Made by a program: the position numbers and the translations under genes. 64,000 bases of DNA from Phoma sp. XZ068 (Eukaryota > Ascomycota > Dothideomycetes > Pleosporales > Didymellaceae): positions 930,001 to 994,000 of the forward strand of contig RBKR01000015.1 in NCBI GenBank assembly GCA_004835665.1, written 5' to 3'. Every line of letters begins with the position of its first letter. Positions within the stretch are counted from its first letter, which is position 1. The notes under the pieces are model-generated. The model ran no database searches. It was not told the origin of the DNA and saw nothing but the letters and a program-made list of their open reading frames with translations. Below are positions 62,776 through 64,000 of the stretch, piece by piece.

Positions 62776-64000
62776 CTTTAATATATATAATTACTATACC
62801 TAGAAGATTTATAGTAAGAGTAATTTAGGATAGTATAGGATAATATACTACTTTCTTATTTAGCAACTTATCTATAGCAACTTAACATACTAGCTCTACT
62901 ATACTATAATTTAATTAGAAATAAACTTTATCTCTTACCTATACTATACTAAGTATACTAAAGTAGGTAATACTACTACTTTTAGGTATATTAACTATAA
63001 CCTAATAGATACTATTATAAGTAGTAAAAGGGCAAATATAATCTAGAAATCTATATTATTTAATAATAAGGATAAAGAGAATTATACTAAGGCTCTAGCT
63101 AGGTTCTATACTAAGGTTAAAGAATACCTAGAGTAGTACACTAAGAAGAGTATTACTTAATAAAATAGGTATATTAAGAAGTAGGATAATAAGTAAGACT
63201 TTCTTCTAGAAATTACTAAATAATTAGATATTAAATAGAAGTAGTATATCTATAAATATAGAGATATTTATATCTTATACCCCCTATTACTCTATAGATT
63301 AATAGGGCTAGTAACTAAGACTAAAAAGACTATCTTACTATAGTTTATACTTATAAGTAAAGATAGAGAGATAATAGAGAACTCTAATATAGAATCTTAC
63401 TTATAGCTTATAGTAGTATACTAGTAACTTTAAAGTGCCTCTACCTTACTCTCTAGCTATAGAAATAAGTTTAGAAGAGTACTATTCTATTTTCTAGCTA
63501 ATATTCTACTAGTCTTTAAATCTATAATATCTTGCACTATCTACTACTAAGAACTATATAATTTACCTATAGTTATAGGAGAAATTAACCTAATACTAAA
63601 TAAGATAGATCTATAATAATTAAATAAGTACCTTAGAGAAACCTATATAGCTAATATTATAATAGTTAAGAACTACTAGGTATAGGTAATAGATATAGAG
63701 AAAGCAGTATATATAGTAGATAAGAAGTTAGGTATACTTTATTACTTATATATTATAACTAAGAGTAACTACTCTATTAATAATAAATCTTATAATATAT
63801 AGAATAGACAGTATAAATAAATAGATAGTATAACTTAGATATTTATAGGCTACTCCTAGACCTAGAAGGATATACTAACTATTCTTATCTATGCAATAAT
63901 AGAAGAGGTAGAATATAGGTATATTAGAACTTAGTTACTATAAGCTTTAGAAATACCTAATCTAGGTTACTCTTATTCTAAGAGTAGACTTTATTAATAC
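62776..64000 (+). pseudogene. Unidentified RIP-degraded frame, right part (runs off the window)
   Basis: Continuation of the frame interrupted by copy B. Reading TAA/TAG as lost Gln/Trp, a single + strand frame spans the remaining 1.2 kb to the window end. Stretches look protein-like: NKDKENYTKALARFYTKVKE near 63,080, YIYKYRDIYILYPLLLYRLI near 63,280, VIDIEKAVYIVDKKLGILYY near 63,700 and RIFIGYS-type TQIFIGYSQTQKD near 63,850. No domain recognised. The 3' end lies beyond the window. Confidence 0.5.

Larger units (their letters stand above)
12541..64000. repeat. AT-rich RIP-degraded transposon block
   Basis: The sequence is dominated by TA-containing words (CTA, TAG, TATA), with few CpA and TpG and few CpG. 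This is the product expected when C in CpA is changed to T on both strands. In former reading frames stops are nearly always TAA or TAG, where CAA, CAG or TGG would be expected, and TGA is rare. No long open frame survives. The left border is near 12,540; the right border is outside the window. Less mutated patches exist, chiefly 46.0-53.0 kb. Confidence 0.93.

Noticed and set aside
12541..64000. AT-rich block as mitochondrial DNA or a centromere
   Set aside because: It consists of recognisable RIP-mutated nuclear transposons with target duplications. A centromere built of such DNA cannot be excluded, but nothing here shows it.
63500..64000. Assignment of the right-end frame to a Copia polyprotein because of FIGYS-like residues
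   Set aside because: One short resemblance; the expected integrase and RT blocks were not found, so I left it unassigned.

Overview
The window is nuclear DNA of a filamentous ascomycete (Pezizomycotina). Evidence: 46-65 bp GT-AG introns in most genes, a Zn(II)2Cys6 regulator, a fungal-type hybrid histidine kinase, and a long AT-rich compartment mutated in the manner of repeat-induced point mutation (RIP). The two-compartment layout resembles Pleosporales-like Dothideomycetes, but the species cannot be fixed from this sequence.

Left part (1 to about 12.5 kb), balanced base composition, four intact genes: a Zn2Cys6/fungal_trans transcription factor (+, 270-2635, one intron); a flavin-containing monooxygenase (-, 4092-5664, two introns); a TruB/Pus4-type tRNA pseudouridine synthase (-, 7216-8354, one intron); and a PAS-containing hybrid histidine kinase with receiver domain (-, 8664-11790, four introns). 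Splice sites were placed by hand from frame, GT/AG signals and family motifs. Intergenic gaps of about 1.4, 1.5, 0.3 and 0.75 kb hold no gene I can support.

Right part (about 12.54 to 64 kb) is a RIP-degraded transposon graveyard. CpA and TpG are almost gone, TpA is very abundant, and stops inside former reading frames are nearly always TAA/TAG. Nothing here can be translated over any length. From left to right: a pogo/Fot1-like DNA transposon with TIRs and a TA target site; a truncated second copy; LTR-like repeats of about 266 bp; a Gypsy internal region holding a solo LTR; a minus-strand Gypsy pol; a 501-bp LTR plus gag-pol fragment; a chain LTR-internal-LTR-internal of minus-strand chromodomain Gypsy elements sharing a middle LTR; a 68-bp tandem array; a Gypsy element of a different lineage; and two full-length copies (A and B, about 7 kb each) of a chromodomain Gypsy element. 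A sits inside the integrase of the other-lineage Gypsy. B sits inside a long decayed frame I do not recognise. Both have perfect 5-bp target-site duplications. A is visibly younger, because it keeps more CpA/TpG/CpG and an intact zinc knuckle.

The observations most worth following are: a decayed antisense coiled-coil frame at the 3' end of at least four chromodomain Gypsy elements; the unidentified frame split by copy B; a 43-bp hairpin present twice in opposite orientation; LTRs that share one half but not the other; and the sharp RIP border about 750 bp upstream of the histidine kinase. I found no CRISPR array, tRNA or rRNA gene.
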